A stretch of DNA of 64,000 nt from Bryobacteraceae bacterium (GTDB lineage: Bacteria > Acidobacteriota > Terriglobia > Bryobacterales > Bryobacteraceae), in NCBI GenBank assembly GCA_025055455.1, contig JANWXD010000004.1, forward strand, positions 62,001 through 126,000. The letters run 5' to 3'. The notes beneath the pieces were generated by a model. It had not been told where the DNA came from. It did not search any database and saw only the letters and a program-made list of their open reading frames with translations. A program made the position numbers and the translations under genes. Shown here one piece after another: positions 17,632 to 25,274 of this stretch; the stretch's first letter is position 1; each line of letters starts with the position of its first letter.

Positions 17632-19977
17632 ATGGTATCACAAGCTGCGACGCCTAAGCTACGTGTTTGCAAGCGGATAGCAGTTGCGAGCCTCGCCGTG
17701 CTCTTGGCGGCGCCGGGCCCGCCGACGCTGGAGGCCAGGACCCGCAAGGGCGACAAACTGGTCGCCGAAGGACGCCGAGCCGAGCAGCGTCAGGATTGGG
17801 AAAAGGCGCTGGAATTCTACGAACAGGCGGTCTCAGAAGACCCGGCAGATCCGTCTTACCAGCTCTTGGCGCGCCGCATGCGGTTCCAAGCCGCGCAGGC
17901 CCGCGTGGATCGAGGCCAGCGGCTGCGCGAGCAGGGCAAGCTGCTGGAAGCGGTGCAAGAGTATCGTCGCGCGCTCGTTCTCGACCCCTCTTCGCCCATT
18001 GCTCGGCAGGAGTTGCGCGAGGTAATGGAAATCCTCGACCGGGAGGAGCGGGCACGCCGGCGCGGGGAGAAACCGGAGGAAAAAGCACCCGAGGAACGCG
18101 GTTTGGGGCCGGCGGAGCTGGCACGGCGGGAACTGGAGGCCAAGCTCGCCGCGGTGCGCTCCGTGCCCGAATTGAAGCCGCTTTCCCCCGCGCCCATCAC
18201 GCTCAAGATGAACAACCAGCCTCCCAGGGTGCTCTTTGAAACGGTCGGCAAGCTGGCAGGGATCAACGTGCTTTTCGATCCGGATTTTCTCACCCAGGTT
18301 CCGGGACGCCCGTTGAATGTGGAGCTGGTCAACGCGACGCTCGAGGAGGCCCTCGACTACATCGCCTTGATCACCAAGTCGTTTTGGAAGCCGCTTTCCT
18401 CCAACGCGGTCTTCGTGACGGCGGACAACCCCGCCAAGCGCCAGGAGTACGAGGACCAAGTCGCCAAAATCTTCTATCTGACCAACGTGGCCACCCAGCA
18501 AGAGCTGACCGAAATCATGAGCGCGCTGCGGGCGGTCAGCGGCGCCCAGCGGATCTTTCCCGTGCAAACGCAAATGGCACTGGTGGTGCGAGGCACGGCC
18601 GACCAGGTGGCGCTGGCCGAGATGCTGCTCCGCAATCTGGACCGGCCGCGCCCGGAAGTGGTGGTGGACGTCATCGTCATGGAGGTCAACCGGAGTCGCA
18701 CGCGCGACCTGACCTCGGGAATCCCGGGCCTGAATATCCCCATCGCGTTCACGCCACGGAATCCCCTTTCCACCGGAGATCAAGGCGCCGACGCCATCCG
18801 GCTGTCGCGGCTGGACAAACTGTCGACCAGCGACTGGTCCATTACGCTTCCCGGCGCCCTCCTCGAAGCGCTCATGAGCGACCGGAACACGCGCGTGTTG
18901 CAATCCCCCCAAGTCCGGACCGCCGACGGCATGAAGGCCAGTCTGCGAATCGGCGACCGCGTACCGTACTCGACTGGGGGATTCCAACCGGCCTTCGGCC
19001 AAATTGGCACGGGCCTCAATACGCTCTTCAACACATTCCAGTTCCTCGACGTCGGCGTCAACGTGGATATCACGCCGAAGGTGCACGGCACCGACGAGGT
19101 GTCCTTGCATGTGGAGCTCGACATCTCGCAGGTGCGGGACCGCATCGACATCGGGGGCATCTCGCAGCCGGTCGTGGGACAGCGGAAAGTGATTCACGAC
19201 ATACGGCTGCGGGAGGGCGAGGTGAGTTTGCTCGGGGGGCTGGTGCAAACGCAGGAGACGCGGGCGGTCTCCGGCATCCCCGGTTTGGCCAGCATTCCTC
19301 TGCTTGGCCGGCTGTTCTCGAGCGAGAGCGTGGAAAAGAACGAAAGCGAGTTGCTGGTGGCGATCGTGCCACGGGTCGTGCGCGCTCCGGATTACGATGC
19401 CCTGAGCTTCAAGGGGATCTTGGCGGGCACCGAGCGCGTCCAGCGCGTGTCCTATCAACCGCGGCAGCCTGCGGAAGCGCCTCCCGCAAGAGCGCCGGAA
19501 ACTCTGCCTCTGCCGCCCGAGCCCAAACCGGAGGCTCCCGCTCCGGCGCCCGCGCCGGCAGCCGCGCCACGCGTGGTGTTCGGACCGTCACCGGCGGAGG
19601 CCCAGTTGCCGGGCACCCTGACTTTGACCGTACGGGTCGAAAACGTTACGGATTTGTTCGACGCCCCCGTTCGGGTCAAGTTCGACCCCAACTTCCTGCG
19701 CCTCAGTGAAGTGCAGCGCGGAACGTTCCTGAGCGGCGATGGGCGGGAGGTTCTTTTCACGCGCAACATTCTCAACGACACGGGCGACGCCACCGTCCAG
19801 CTCCGTCGGATGCCGGGCACGGGCGGCATCAGCGGCTCCGGAACGCTGCTCACCCTCGTGTTTCAGACCGTCGCCCGGGGCGCGACCGCGGTCACCCTTC
19901 CGGAGATTTCCTGGCGGAATTCGCAGGGTCAGACCGTGCTGAGCGACTCTCCTCGAGTGAGCGTCAATATTAAGTAG
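17632..19977 (+). CDS. Secretin (GspD/PilQ family) with N-terminal TPR and C-terminal cohesin-like domain
   Basis: An outer-membrane pore-forming protein of 781 residues. An N-terminal signal segment (RIAVASLAVLLAAPGPPTLEA) precedes TPR-like helices at about 45-130. Secretin short domains follow (VLFETVGKLAGINVLFDPDFL; NVATQQELTEIMSALRAVSG). The beta-barrel secretin domain covers about 400-600, with TRVLQSPQVRTADGMKASLRIGDRVPY and VSLLGGLVQTQETRAVSGIPG. After a Pro/Ala-rich linker (about 612-645) comes a cohesin-like beta domain (about 647-781) with LTLTVRVENVTDLFDAPVRVKFDPN. The cohesin addition is reported in acidobacterial secretins (family knowledge). It heads an apparent operon with two pseudopilins. 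Start ATG at 17632; the reading frame extends upstream antisense to smpB but lacks conservation there. Confidence 0.88.
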   Translation: MVSQAATPKLRVCKRIAVASLAVLLAAPGPPTLEARTRKGDKLVAEGRRAEQRQDWEKALEFYEQAVSEDPADPSYQLLARRMRFQAAQARVDRGQRLREQGKLLEAVQEYRRALVLDPSSPIARQELREVMEILDREERARRRGEKPEEKAPEERGLGPAELARRELEAKLAAVRSVPELKPLSPAPITLKMNNQPPRVLFETVGKLAGINVLFDPDFLTQVPGRPLNVELVNATLEEALDYIALITKSFWKPLSSNAVFVTADNPAKRQEYEDQVAKIFYLTNVATQQELTEIMSALRAVSGAQRIFPVQTQMALVVRGTADQVALAEMLLRNLDRPRPEVVVDVIVMEVNRSRTRDLTSGIPGLNIPIAFTPRNPLSTGDQGADAIRLSRLDKLSTSDWSITLPGALLEALMSDRNTRVLQSPQVRTADGMKASLRIGDRVPYSTGGFQPAFGQIGTGLNTLFNTFQFLDVGVNVDITPKVHGTDEVSLHVELDISQVRDRIDIGGISQPVVGQRKVIHDIRLREGEVSLLGGLVQTQETRAVSGIPGLASIPLLGRLFSSESVEKNESELLVAIVPRVVRAPDYDALSFKGILAGTERVQRVSYQPRQPAEAPPARAPETLPLPPEPKPEAPAPAPAPAAAPRVVFGPSPAEAQLPGTLTLTVRVENVTDLFDAPVRVKFDPNFLRLSEVQRGTFLSGDGREVLFTRNILNDTGDATVQLRRMPGTGGISGSGTLLTLVFQTVARGATAVTLPEISWRNSQGQTVLSDSPRVSVNIK

Positions 19978-19983
19978 AAGGCC

Positions 19984-20448
19984 ATGAGACTGGGGAACCG
20001 TCGGGGCTTGACCCTGGTGGAGCTCATCGTGGCGTTCACCATCATGGCCCTGCTGACGGCCATGGCGGTTCCCATCGCTCGCTACAAGGTGCGGCGCGAA
20101 CGGGAGCGGGAGCTGCGCTGGGCCTTGCGGGAGATTCGCACCGCGATCGACAAGTACAAAGACCTGTGCGATTCCGGCCAGTTGGGCCCTCCGGAGGTGG
20201 ACACGTTCTGCTATCCGAAGACGCTCGAAGTTCTGGTGGAGGGCGTCAAGCTGGCGGGCACGGTGGACAAGAAGGTCCGGTTTCTGCGCCGCATTCCCAA
20301 AGATCCGTTTACCAACTCGACAGACTGGGGCCTGCGCAGCATGCAGGACGATCCGAACTCGCAGAGCTGGGGCGGGCAGAACGTCTTCGACGTCTACACC
20401 AAGAGCATGGAGAGGGCCGCCGATGGCACGCCGTATTCGGAGTGGTGA
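19984..20448 (+). CDS. Type II secretion / type IV pilin-like pseudopilin (GspG type)
   Basis: A 154-residue pseudopilin. A short positive leader ends in RRGLTLVELIVAFTIMALLTAMA, the prepilin peptidase site (cleavage after Gly) with Glu at +5 and the hydrophobic assembly helix. The remainder is a small GspG-like domain with a C-terminal stretch GGQNVFDVYTKSMERAADG. It is 7 bp from the secretin stop. Its last residues, DGTPYSEW, are identical to those of the next pseudopilin. It would form part of a periplasmic pseudopilus driving secretion through the secretin upstream. No ATPase or inner-membrane platform genes are in the window. Confidence 0.87.
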   Translation: MRLGNRRGLTLVELIVAFTIMALLTAMAVPIARYKVRRERERELRWALREIRTAIDKYKDLCDSGQLGPPEVDTFCYPKTLEVLVEGVKLAGTVDKKVRFLRRIPKDPFTNSTDWGLRSMQDDPNSQSWGGQNVFDVYTKSMERAADGTPYSEW

Positions 20449-20842
20449 AGCCGAGGGGACACGCCGCGGCTTCACCTTGATCGAGTTGATGATCGTCATG
20501 ACCATCGTGACGATCCTGGTCTCGATCGCCGTGCCGCTTTACCAGCGCTCTATTATCCGCGCCAAAGAGAGCGTCCTCAAGAGCAACCTCTTCACGCTGC
20601 GCACGATGATCGACGAATACACCATCGACAAACAGAAGGCGCCGCAGTCGCTCGAGGATTTGGTGCGCGAAGGCTACCTCCGGCAGATTCCCGTGGATCC
20701 GATGACCGGCTCCAATACGACCTGGCGCGTGATCATGGAGGACGCCACGGCCAGCGCCAATCAGGCGGAGCCGGGTATCTTCGACGTGCGCAGCGGGTCC
20801 GACAAGATCAGCCTGGACGGGACCCCGTATTCGGAGTGGTGA
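20423..20842 (+). CDS. Second type II secretion pseudopilin (GspG type)
   Basis: A 139-residue pseudopilin that overlaps the preceding gene by 26 bp. The cleavage site and helix read RRGFTLIELMIVMTIVTILVSIA with the conserved Phe+1 and Glu+5. The soluble part contains VREGYLRQIPVDPMTGS, the GspG-type strand and loop (PxDPxTG), and ends in DGTPYSEW like its neighbour. The two are paralogues that arose by tandem duplication, or must share a C-terminal assembly surface. Start ATG at 20423 follows an AGAGGG. Confidence 0.88.
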   Translation: MARRIRSGEAEGTRRGFTLIELMIVMTIVTILVSIAVPLYQRSIIRAKESVLKSNLFTLRTMIDEYTIDKQKAPQSLEDLVREGYLRQIPVDPMTGSNTTWRVIMEDATASANQAEPGIFDVRSGSDKISLDGTPYSEW

Positions 20843-20880
20843 CGGGCTGCAAGGAGCCCTGACGCTGCAAGAAGAGCCCC

Positions 20881-22950
20881 ATGCACGCCCGCACGTTCGC
20901 AAGCCTCCTGGTTTTCGTCGCGGCGTTGGCCGGCTCGGCTCAGACCACCGCGCTTGACCGCTACGTGGCCCAGCCGGATGGAGCCTATTCCTACCGCCGC
21001 GTGCAGACCGTCGGGGGCTTCGGCTACACGGCCCACGTGCTGGAGCTGACCTCGCAGAACTGGCGCACCGCGGCGGAAGTGGACCGGCCGCTGTGGAAAC
21101 ATTGGGTGACGGTGTTCGCGCCGGCGTCGGTGCGAACCCGTACCGCGCTGCTCCTCATCTCGGGAGGCTCCAACAGCGAGACGCCGCCGGCGCCCGATGT
21201 GGCCCTGGGGCTCGCGGCCGTCTCGGCCGGCGCGGTGGTTGCCGAGTTGCAGCAAGTGCCCAACCAGCCCTTGCGCTTCGCCGGGGAAACCCGCAGCCGG
21301 AGCGAAGACGCCGTGATCGCCTATAGCTGGGACAAATTCCTCCGCACCGGCGACGAGCTCTGGCCGGCGCAGCTTCCCATGACCAAGGCAGCGGTGCGGG
21401 CAATGGACGCCGTGGCGGCCTTCGCCGCCTCGAGCGACGGGGGCGGCCGCACGGTGGACCGCTTCGTCGTCGTCGGCGCCTCCAAGCGCGGCTGGACGAC
21501 CTGGCTGGCCGCCGCCGTAGATCCCAGGGTTATCGCGATCATCCCCTTGGTGATCGACACGCTCAACGTCGAAGCCGCCTTCCTGCATCATTGGCGTGCC
21601 TACGGATTTTGGGCGCCGGCGGTGCGAGACTACGAAGCCGCCGGCATCATGACGTGGATGGGCACCCCACAATTGCGCTCGCTGCTGGCACTGGTGGATC
21701 CATACTTCTACCGGAACCGGTTGACCATGGCCAAATATCTGATCCATGCCACCGGGGATGAATTCTTCCTTCCGGACTCATCCCAGTTTTACTTCGACGA
21801 TCTGCCGGAACCGAAGTATCTGCGCTACGTTCCCAACACGGGGCACGGGTTGAACGTCCCGGCGACCGCTGACGTCATCACCAACGCCCTGGCCTTTTTT
21901 GCCGCCGTAACGGGCGGGGGAACCTTGCCGCGTTTTACCTGGGAATTTCCCTCGGCCAACGGCATCCGGGTGCGGGCTCCGGATCCGCCGTCGGAGGTGC
22001 GCCTGTGGCGGGCCACCAATCCAGTGGCGCGGGATTTCCGGTTCGAAACGATCGGGCCGACGTGGTTGGACTCGACCGTGGCGGCGACGGTTCCTGGGGT
22101 TTACGAGGTAACGGTGCCATCCCCGCCGGCGGGCTGGACAGCGTTTTTCGTCGAACTGACGTACACGAGCGGGGGCCTTCCGTTGAAGTTCACCACGCCG
22201 GTGCGCGTCGTGCCGCAGACCTTGCCGTTTGCCCCGCCGGCTGCGGTCGTCTCGGCGGCGAGCTACTTGCCGCTGGTGACCGCCGACAGTATCGCGAGCG
22301 CCTTCGGAGAAAATCTCGCGGGCGGCGTGGCGGCGGCGACTCAGTCGCCGCTGCCCGAGACGCTGGCCGGCGTGTCGGTGCGAGTCACGGACTCGGGCGG
22401 CCGGATGAGGACGGCGCCGCTGTTTTTCGCCGCGCCGGGCCAAGTAAATTTCCTGGTGCCGGCGGGGACAGCGCACGGCCTGGCGGCGGTGGAATTGGTG
22501 CGGGACGGCCGCACGGTGACCAAGGGGCAAATGCTGGTCGAGGCGGTGGCGCCAGCATTGTTCAGCGCCAACGGAGACGGGCGGGGCGTGGCGGCGGGGC
22601 TGGCGGTCACGGTGAAGGCGGATGGCTCGCAGACGTGGCAGTATCTTTTTGACGCCGGCGCGCCGCTGGGCGCCCGGACGCCGGTGGGCGTGGACCTGGG
22701 CGGTTCGGGGGATCAGGTGTACCTCTCGCTGTTCGGCACGGGTATGAGGCGCGGCTCGGGCACCGTCACGGCGACGGTGGGCGGCGAACCGGTGGGCGTG
22801 GCTGGGCCGGTGGCTCAGGGGCAGTTCGAGGGGCTGGACCAAGTCAATCTCGGACCGCTGCCGCGGACGCTGGCGGGGCGGGGCGAGGTGGAGATCCGCC
22901 TGGTGGTGGCGGGCCGCAGCGCCAACGTGGTCACGGTCGAGATGCGCTGA
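20881..22950 (+). CDS. Secreted PqaA-type alpha/beta hydrolase with Solibacter-type C-terminal domain
   Basis: A 689-residue exported protein. A signal peptide (residues 1-20, ending AGSAQ) leads to an alpha/beta-hydrolase domain (about 25-345) like PhoPQ-activated PqaA. The nucleophile elbow reads VVGASKRGWTTW, and the later HATGDEFFLPDSSQFY and NTGHGL carry the acid and histidine. The C-terminal domain (about 450-689) begins VVSAASYLPLVTADSIASAF and includes LFFAAPGQVNFLVPAGTAHG. I recognise this as the tail domain highly expanded in Solibacter, used here as taxonomic evidence. It follows the pseudopilins by 38 bp and may be a secreted cargo of that system (inference). Confidence 0.85.
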   Translation: MHARTFASLLVFVAALAGSAQTTALDRYVAQPDGAYSYRRVQTVGGFGYTAHVLELTSQNWRTAAEVDRPLWKHWVTVFAPASVRTRTALLLISGGSNSETPPAPDVALGLAAVSAGAVVAELQQVPNQPLRFAGETRSRSEDAVIAYSWDKFLRTGDELWPAQLPMTKAAVRAMDAVAAFAASSDGGGRTVDRFVVVGASKRGWTTWLAAAVDPRVIAIIPLVIDTLNVEAAFLHHWRAYGFWAPAVRDYEAAGIMTWMGTPQLRSLLALVDPYFYRNRLTMAKYLIHATGDEFFLPDSSQFYFDDLPEPKYLRYVPNTGHGLNVPATADVITNALAFFAAVTGGGTLPRFTWEFPSANGIRVRAPDPPSEVRLWRATNPVARDFRFETIGPTWLDSTVAATVPGVYEVTVPSPPAGWTAFFVELTYTSGGLPLKFTTPVRVVPQTLPFAPPAAVVSAASYLPLVTADSIASAFGENLAGGVAAATQSPLPETLAGVSVRVTDSGGRMRTAPLFFAAPGQVNFLVPAGTAHGLAAVELVRDGRTVTKGQMLVEAVAPALFSANGDGRGVAAGLAVTVKADGSQTWQYLFDAGAPLGARTPVGVDLGGSGDQVYLSLFGTGMRRGSGTVTATVGGEPVGVAGPVAQGQFEGLDQVNLGPLPRTLAGRGEVEIRLVVAGRSANVVTVEMR

Positions 22951-22993
22951 GGAAGGTGGCGGAGCGGTGTCGCGCTGCGGTAAATTTTAAACG

Positions 22994-23011
22994 GGAGGGT
23001 CAGCGCCCTCC
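22994..23011 (+). terminator. Possible weak terminator hairpin after the hydrolase gene
   Basis: A perfect 6-bp GGAGGG/CCCTCC stem with a TCAGCG loop lies between the hydrolase stop (22950) and the tRNA-Gln. No T-run follows, so it is at best a weak terminator and may be chance in GC-rich DNA. An A/T-rich patch (TAAATTTTAA, 22981-22990) just before it is the only promoter-like AT stretch upstream of the tRNA. Confidence 0.25.
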
Positions 23012-23019
23012 AACTGCGC

Positions 23020-23093
23020 TCCCCGGTCGTCTAATGGTAAGACAACGGCCTTTGGAGCCGTGAATCGAGGTTCGAATCCTTGCCGGGGAGCCA
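23020..23093 (+). tRNA. tRNA-Gln (anticodon TTG)
   Basis: Complete cloverleaf. The acceptor TCCCCGG pairs with CCGGGGA, the discriminator is G, and CCA is encoded. The D-arm is GTCTAATGGTAAGAC. The anticodon stem ACGGC/GCCGT holds the loop CTTTGGA, giving anticodon TTG with U33. The T-arm has the invariant TTCGAAT loop. It is the left border of a 3 kb island whose right border is a diverged copy of this same gene, so its 3' half or whole sequence probably served as an integration or recombination target. Confidence 0.95.
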
Positions 23094-23353
23094 GGCCCAA
23101 TCCCCTACCTTCCCGACGAAGGCGAGCCACGGGCTTCGCGCCAAGAAGGGATGATGCTCTAGATACCACAGTCTTTGGCCATGTTCCGCCTGCCCCGCGC
23201 GTCAGCGATGGGCTCAAGCGATTCGGGGATCCGGTCTCGGACAACCGGGTCACCAAATGGGAGCTGACGCATGATCCGCTGCGCGTCGACTATTATGAGG
23301 AAAGTAGGAGACATCGTCACGGCGCAAGTATTAGGCAATATGGGGCCCGCGGT
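23094..23353. other. Island left arm, unrecognised coding-like remnant
   Basis: Between the tRNA and the methylase remnant one plus-strand frame stays open and reads, in part, VSDGLKRFGDPVSDNRVTKW then ELTHDPLRVDYYEES. It has no start of its own and no relative that I recognise. By position it could belong to the same decayed gene or to another deleted member of the locus. Confidence 0.3.
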
Positions 23354-23516
23354 GAGTTTGCGCGCGACTTAGCGTACCGGCTGTTCACTCTGAGCGAGCG
23401 CAAGAACTGGCCCCCGGGACGTTCAGGAGGTACAACACCCTGTGCTCGGCTCACCAGCGATCGCCTGGCTGGGGCGCGCCACCGGGGAGCACCAGGGAGC
23501 TCTCTTTGAGGGCTGA
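23354..23516 (+). pseudogene. C-terminal remnant of a DUF1156-type DNA methylase
   Basis: Three frames in succession give pieces of the C-terminus typical of DUF1156 adenine-specific methylases. FARDLAYRLFTLSERKNW is in one frame (to 23410), RYNTL in the next (from 23428), and AIAWLGRATGEHQGALFEG then stop in the third (stop 23514-23516). The pieces are in the right order and spacing, so the tail of the gene is present but broken by two frameshifts. The rest of the roughly 1000-residue methylase is gone. Such methylases normally accompany DUF499 ATPases in anti-phage loci, and the DUF499 remains are 1.8 kb downstream. Confidence 0.6.
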
Positions 23517-23522
23517 TCGGGT

Positions 23523-24200
23523 ATGGTAGTGACGAAACGAATCCTCTGTCTGGCAAACTCCCGCAAGATGCAAGGGCGGTGCGTCGCAGGCAAGGAACTG
23601 ATCAACGACAGGCCTGGTTCTTGGATTCGCCCCGTCAGCGCACGAACAACGGGAGAGTTGTCATTCACTGAGATCTGCTACGCGGGCGGTGGGGAGCCAC
23701 AAGTCTTGGATATTATCGATGTCCCCCTCCTGCAGCACTGCCCGAAGCACTACCAACAGGAGAACTGGCTCGTCGATCCAACTCAGCGCTGGACAATGGT
23801 CGAACGGTTCCCAGTTGAACGATTAGCGGAGCTTGTCGATCCGCCTGCTCCATTGTGGATCGACGGCTACAGCAGCTTAAGAGGCAAAAACGACCGTATG
23901 CCAGTGGAGAAAGCGAACACTCAGACGAACTCCTTAAAACTGGTCGACGCGATGGACTTCGAATTCAACTTGGACAACTACCCTCGGATCCGCGGGTGCT
24001 TCACGTTAGCGCATGATCGTCACAGCTTGCGGGTTACCGACCCTGTCATCGAGGACCTGGGTCGCCAGAGCATCGAGAGGTTGAGTGGCCGGAAAGCGTG
24101 CTACCTGACCATCAGTCTCGGCGAACCACTGAGAGACAAGAAGGACCGCAACAAAGAATACGTTTACAAACTCATCGCGGCGGTGATCGGCTGGACATGA
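23523..24200 (+). CDS. Dual-OB-like protein associated with DUF488 genes
   Basis: A 225-residue soluble protein with an intact frame from ATG 23523. The N-terminus (TKRILCLANSRKMQGRCVAG then KELINDRPGSWIRPVSA) and the C-terminal ACYLTISLGEP...YKLIAAVI match the small two-OB-fold proteins that travel with DUF488 genes in defence-type islands (recognised from memory, no search). OB folds suggest binding to nucleic acid. It starts 6 bp after the methylase remnant stop and ends 10 bp before the first DUF488 gene, so the three form one operon. Its role is not known. Confidence 0.65.
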   Translation: MVVTKRILCLANSRKMQGRCVAGKELINDRPGSWIRPVSARTTGELSFTEICYAGGGEPQVLDIIDVPLLQHCPKHYQQENWLVDPTQRWTMVERFPVERLAELVDPPAPLWIDGYSSLRGKNDRMPVEKANTQTNSLKLVDAMDFEFNLDNYPRIRGCFTLAHDRHSLRVTDPVIEDLGRQSIERLSGRKACYLTISLGEPLRDKKDRNKEYVYKLIAAVIGWT

Positions 24201-24210
24201 GAGTAGAGTT

Positions 24211-24831
24211 ATGTGCGCAGAGGCTAAGGTTTTCACGATCGGTCATTCCAACCACACGCTGGAAGACTTCCTGCGGCTTTTGGCGCAGCACAGCGTCACG
24301 GCGGTGGCTGATGTCCGGTCGGTTCCCATGAGCCGGCTGCACCCGCAATTCAACCGCAAGGGGATGTCCGAAGCGCTCAAGCGGGCCGGCATCGCATACT
24401 CGTTCCTGGGCAAGGAGTTGGGCGGGCGGCCTCGAGATCCGTCGTGCTACGTGAACGGTCAGGTACAGTACCGGCTTGTGGCATCAACCACGCACTTCAA
24501 AAGAGGGATTGAAAGGATTCTCGCGGGAGCGAGGAAATACCGAATCGCCCTGATGTGCGCCGAGCGGGACCCGCTGGATTGCCACCGTGGGCTCCTCGTC
24601 GCGCCGACGCTGGAGAAGGCCGGCGTCTCGGTTCTGCACATCCTCGCCGACGGGCGCATCGAAGCCCACCGGGAGACGATGAGCCGCCTGCTGGAGCGTT
24701 TCGGTTTCACTCAGGATGACCTGTTCCGCTCCCGCGAGGCATTGGTTGAAGAGGCATGTGCGCGGCAGCAGGAGCGCATCGCCTACACCGAAAGCCCGGA
24801 ACCGGGAGAAAAGGTCAGAGTCGCCCCATGA
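24211..24831 (+). CDS. DUF488 family protein (long form)
   Basis: A 206-residue protein of the DUF488 family. It begins VFTIGHSNHTLEDFLRLLAQ, continues with VADVRSVPMSRLHPQFNR and has the diagnostic CAERDPLDCHRGLL motif (C-x7-CHR). An extra C-terminal helix of about 45 residues follows. The conserved Cys and His-Arg suggest a metal- or phosphate-linked active site; no activity is established that I can cite. Start ATG 24211 follows AGAG. Its TGA overlaps the ATG of the next DUF488 gene (ATGA), which implies coupled synthesis. The two DUF488 copies are clearly different in sequence, so this is not a recent duplication. Confidence 0.85.
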   Translation: MCAEAKVFTIGHSNHTLEDFLRLLAQHSVTAVADVRSVPMSRLHPQFNRKGMSEALKRAGIAYSFLGKELGGRPRDPSCYVNGQVQYRLVASTTHFKRGIERILAGARKYRIALMCAERDPLDCHRGLLVAPTLEKAGVSVLHILADGRIEAHRETMSRLLERFGFTQDDLFRSREALVEEACARQQERIAYTESPEPGEKVRVAP

Positions 24832-25265
24832 CGATTTATACGATCGGATTCACGAAGAAGACCGCGGAACAGTTCTTCGAGGCGCTGCGCAAGTCCGGCG
24901 CCGTGCGCGTGGTGGATGTGCGCCTGAACAATGTCTCGCAGCTCGCCGGTTTCGCCAAGAAGCAGGACCTGAAATACTTCCTCGAGAAGATCTGCGGGAT
25001 GGAGTACGTTCACCTGCCAATTCTGGCGCCGACGCAAGAGATTCTCGATGAGTACAGGAAGCACAAGGGAGACTGGCAGGTTTACGAGCGCAGCTTTCTA
25101 CAATTGATCCGGGACCGAAAGATTGAGGACCAAGTCTCGCGAGACGTGATCGCCGACGGCTGCTTGCTGTGCAGCGAGGATAAACCGGATTACTGCCACC
25201 GGCGCCTGGTCGCCGCGTACCTCAAAGAACATTGGGGCGACGTGGAAATCAGGCACCTCCGATGA
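24828..25265 (+). CDS. DUF488 family protein (short form)
   Basis: A 145-residue DUF488 protein. It begins MTIYTIGFTKKTAEQFFEAL, has VRVVDVRLNNVSQLAGFAKK and ends with the CSEDKPDYCHRRLVAAYL motif. That motif has the same C-x7-CHR spacing as its upstream partner. Start ATG 24828 is within the ATGA overlap with the preceding gene. A DUF499-type ATPase remnant starts 9 bp downstream, in the position the intact gene would have held. The frame shows no damage, unlike its neighbours on both sides. Confidence 0.87.
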   Translation: MTIYTIGFTKKTAEQFFEALRKSGAVRVVDVRLNNVSQLAGFAKKQDLKYFLEKICGMEYVHLPILAPTQEILDEYRKHKGDWQVYERSFLQLIRDRKIEDQVSRDVIADGCLLCSEDKPDYCHRRLVAAYLKEHWGDVEIRHLR

Positions 25266-25274
25266 GGAGTTCCT

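Noticed and set aside
17833-19458. A 541-codon open frame on the minus strand
   Set aside because: It is the complement of the secretin gene. Its translation is rich in His/Arg/Gln without motifs, while the plus strand has clear secretin features.
23060-23509. A 149-codon frame starting inside the tRNA-Gln
   Set aside because: A gene cannot sensibly start in the tRNA. The frame is open because it contains the methylase remnant, recorded separately as a pseudogene.
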